Source: Canna indica (taxonomy: Eukaryota; Streptophyta; Magnoliopsida; Zingiberales; Cannaceae). From it: a stretch of DNA of 64,000 nt. The translations under genes and the position numbers were made by a program. The DNA lies in contig CP136895.1 in assembly GCA_034359265.1 (NCBI GenBank), forward strand, positions 870,501 through 934,500, read 5' to 3'. The notes below the pieces were generated by a model that ran no database searches, was not told the origin of the DNA, and worked only from the letters and a program-made list of their open reading frames with translations. This document shows, piece after piece, positions 62,801 through 64,000 of this stretch (position 1 is the stretch's first letter; each line of letters opens with the position of its first letter).

Positions 62801-64000
62801 CCTGTTATTGGAGACCATCGTAGAATGGGAACACCTCCAAATGGTACTAGTTGTAAGACCGATAGGATCTCTGGAGCAACACATGATCAGTTAATCCCTC
62901 GAGACCGTACCAATCATCTTGGCAGCAGAGAAAAGATTCTAGATCATCCATCTGAGAGATCTATTACTTCTACCCTACCTCTTGGGCGGACTCAGGGCAC
63001 TTCTGGTAGTAACCTAACTGCCATCGAATCAAGAACATTCTCAGAAGAAGTTTTGCGAGAAAAATCATTTTCGGCAATAAGAGAATTTTACAGGTATACT
63101 TCTCAATCTTGCCTTTTAAGATGAGCCGGAGAATTTTTTTCTAATCGAGCTATATTTTCATTTTCCAACTTAAATATATTTTCTCCTCTGTACTTTTAAC
63201 TTTGTCATCTAATATTTAGAGGATGAAATTGATGAACATATTCTATTGACTGCTAAATGGAACCCTCTCATTCTGAGGAGCACACATTTGATAATGTGCA
63301 CACATTAAATTTTAACCACTTGTAGATGTCTAAACCTTCAATGTTCAGGAAGAACTGTGCTACACTTGTTGATTTTGTGAAATACTATGACCACTATGAA
63401 TTTTAGTCAAACATATCTTGGTATTTTGAGAAATCTATCATCTTATCTTTTTACAAATGCCATTCATAGAGTATAGGTCAATAATGTTAAAGTTCTCCAA
63501 AGATCATCCACAGAGGCTTAGGTCAAAAATTGGGAACCTTCCCCGGAAGGCTGGGAGATTAAACATAATTTATATCAGCCTTCAACCTAATATCTACTCT
63601 CTCTATTTGTCCCTCTTTTCCCAAGAAAACTGAGTTAAATATTAAAGATTACTCTTAACTCAACTTGCAAGCTTAGCTTGTCTGCAACCATGAAGCAACC
63701 ATCCAATTTGAGTTTCAAACATATCATATTGAAAAATTCTTTTACTTAAATAATGTCATCTTTAGTATTGTTATTTATTTCCTTGTAATGGGTACAAGGA
63801 TTGCTGCTTTCATTTATCGGAGTAATGGTGATAGTCTGGAACTAATGTGAACTACATATTTCTTTCATCAGCGCCAAGGATGATAATGAGGTTGTGTTGT
63901 GTATTAAGGAATTAAATGCTCCAACTTTTTATCCTTCCATCATCTCACTATGGATCACTGATTCATTTGAGAGAAAAGACATGGAACGAGATCTCCTGTC
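56867..64000 (+). CDS. EIF4G: Eukaryotic translation initiation factor 4G, copy 2, 3' end outside window
   Basis: Tandem paralog of the gene at 42117-50159 with the same exon plan: 56867-57090, 57227-57372, 57580-57726, 57852-57919, 58018-58074, 58341-59795, 59870-63093, 63872 to the window end, giving 1,816 codons in the window. Exons 2-5 have the same lengths as in copy 1; exon 1 has three more codons, exon 6 nine more, exon 7 ten more. The eIF4E-binding motif is YTRDFLM (Tyr1149), with Met at the hydrophobic position. The MIF4G domain is almost identical to copy 1, while the linker after it has many substitutions and indels. The frame is open throughout, so it is likely functional, though the last MA3 exon cannot be seen. 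Confidence 0.93.

Overview
The window is nuclear DNA from a flowering plant, most likely a monocot. Several genes are split by AG/GT introns, intergenic DNA is AT-rich and full of small transposons, and two coding regions (a beta-amylase and a long PPR gene) are very GC-rich, the PPR gene falling steeply in GC from 5' to 3'. That 5'-high GC gradient is typical of monocots. I cannot name the species.

Layout. 1-9,300 (+): the 3' part of an RNA cytidine acetyltransferase (NAT10/Kre33 family) gene, 16 exons in the window, with transposon remnants in its introns. 9,300-17,500: orphan exon-like pieces, a short tandem duplication, an intact 446-aa PPR gene (12,074-13,414), a PIF/Harbinger-like element, and a tRNA-derived SINE with a 14-bp target duplication. 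17,521-19,020: a four-copy satellite of about 200 bp running directly into a broken PPR-SMR pseudogene that is itself split by a small TRIM retrotransposon. 19,000-22,320: minisatellite and duplicated intergenic DNA. 22,440-24,484 (+): an intact plastid beta-amylase of BAM3 type. 24,718-25,995: a hAT-like element carrying pieces of two unrelated host genes, a serine carboxypeptidase-like gene and an endo-beta-mannanase. 26,986-29,643 (+): an 885-aa single-exon PPR protein. 31,472-35,476 (-): a four-exon receptor-like cytoplasmic kinase (PBL19-like). 36,400-41,060: dense small DNA transposons and no convincing gene. 41,060-64,000 (+): two tandem copies of the translation initiation factor eIF4G gene. 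The first is complete (1,925 aa); the second runs off the window in its eighth coding exon. A 5.5-kb spacer between them holds a roughly 1.06-kb near-complete palindromic element.

The genes are not an operon and share no pathway. Broad themes are RNA and translation (ac4C writer, PPR RNA-binding proteins, eIF4G), starch breakdown (BAM3) and signalling (kinase). The most interesting material is the tandem eIF4G pair: sharply bounded near-identical tracts, including one in a fast-evolving linker, suggest gene conversion; both leaders carry the same 17-codon upstream ORF; and a perfect G-box palindrome in one promoter is broken in the other. The double gene-capture element and the satellite/TRIM/pseudogene junction are the next best leads. 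Exon boundaries were placed by hand from reading frame, family similarity and AG/GT sites; coding lengths were checked to be divisible by three.
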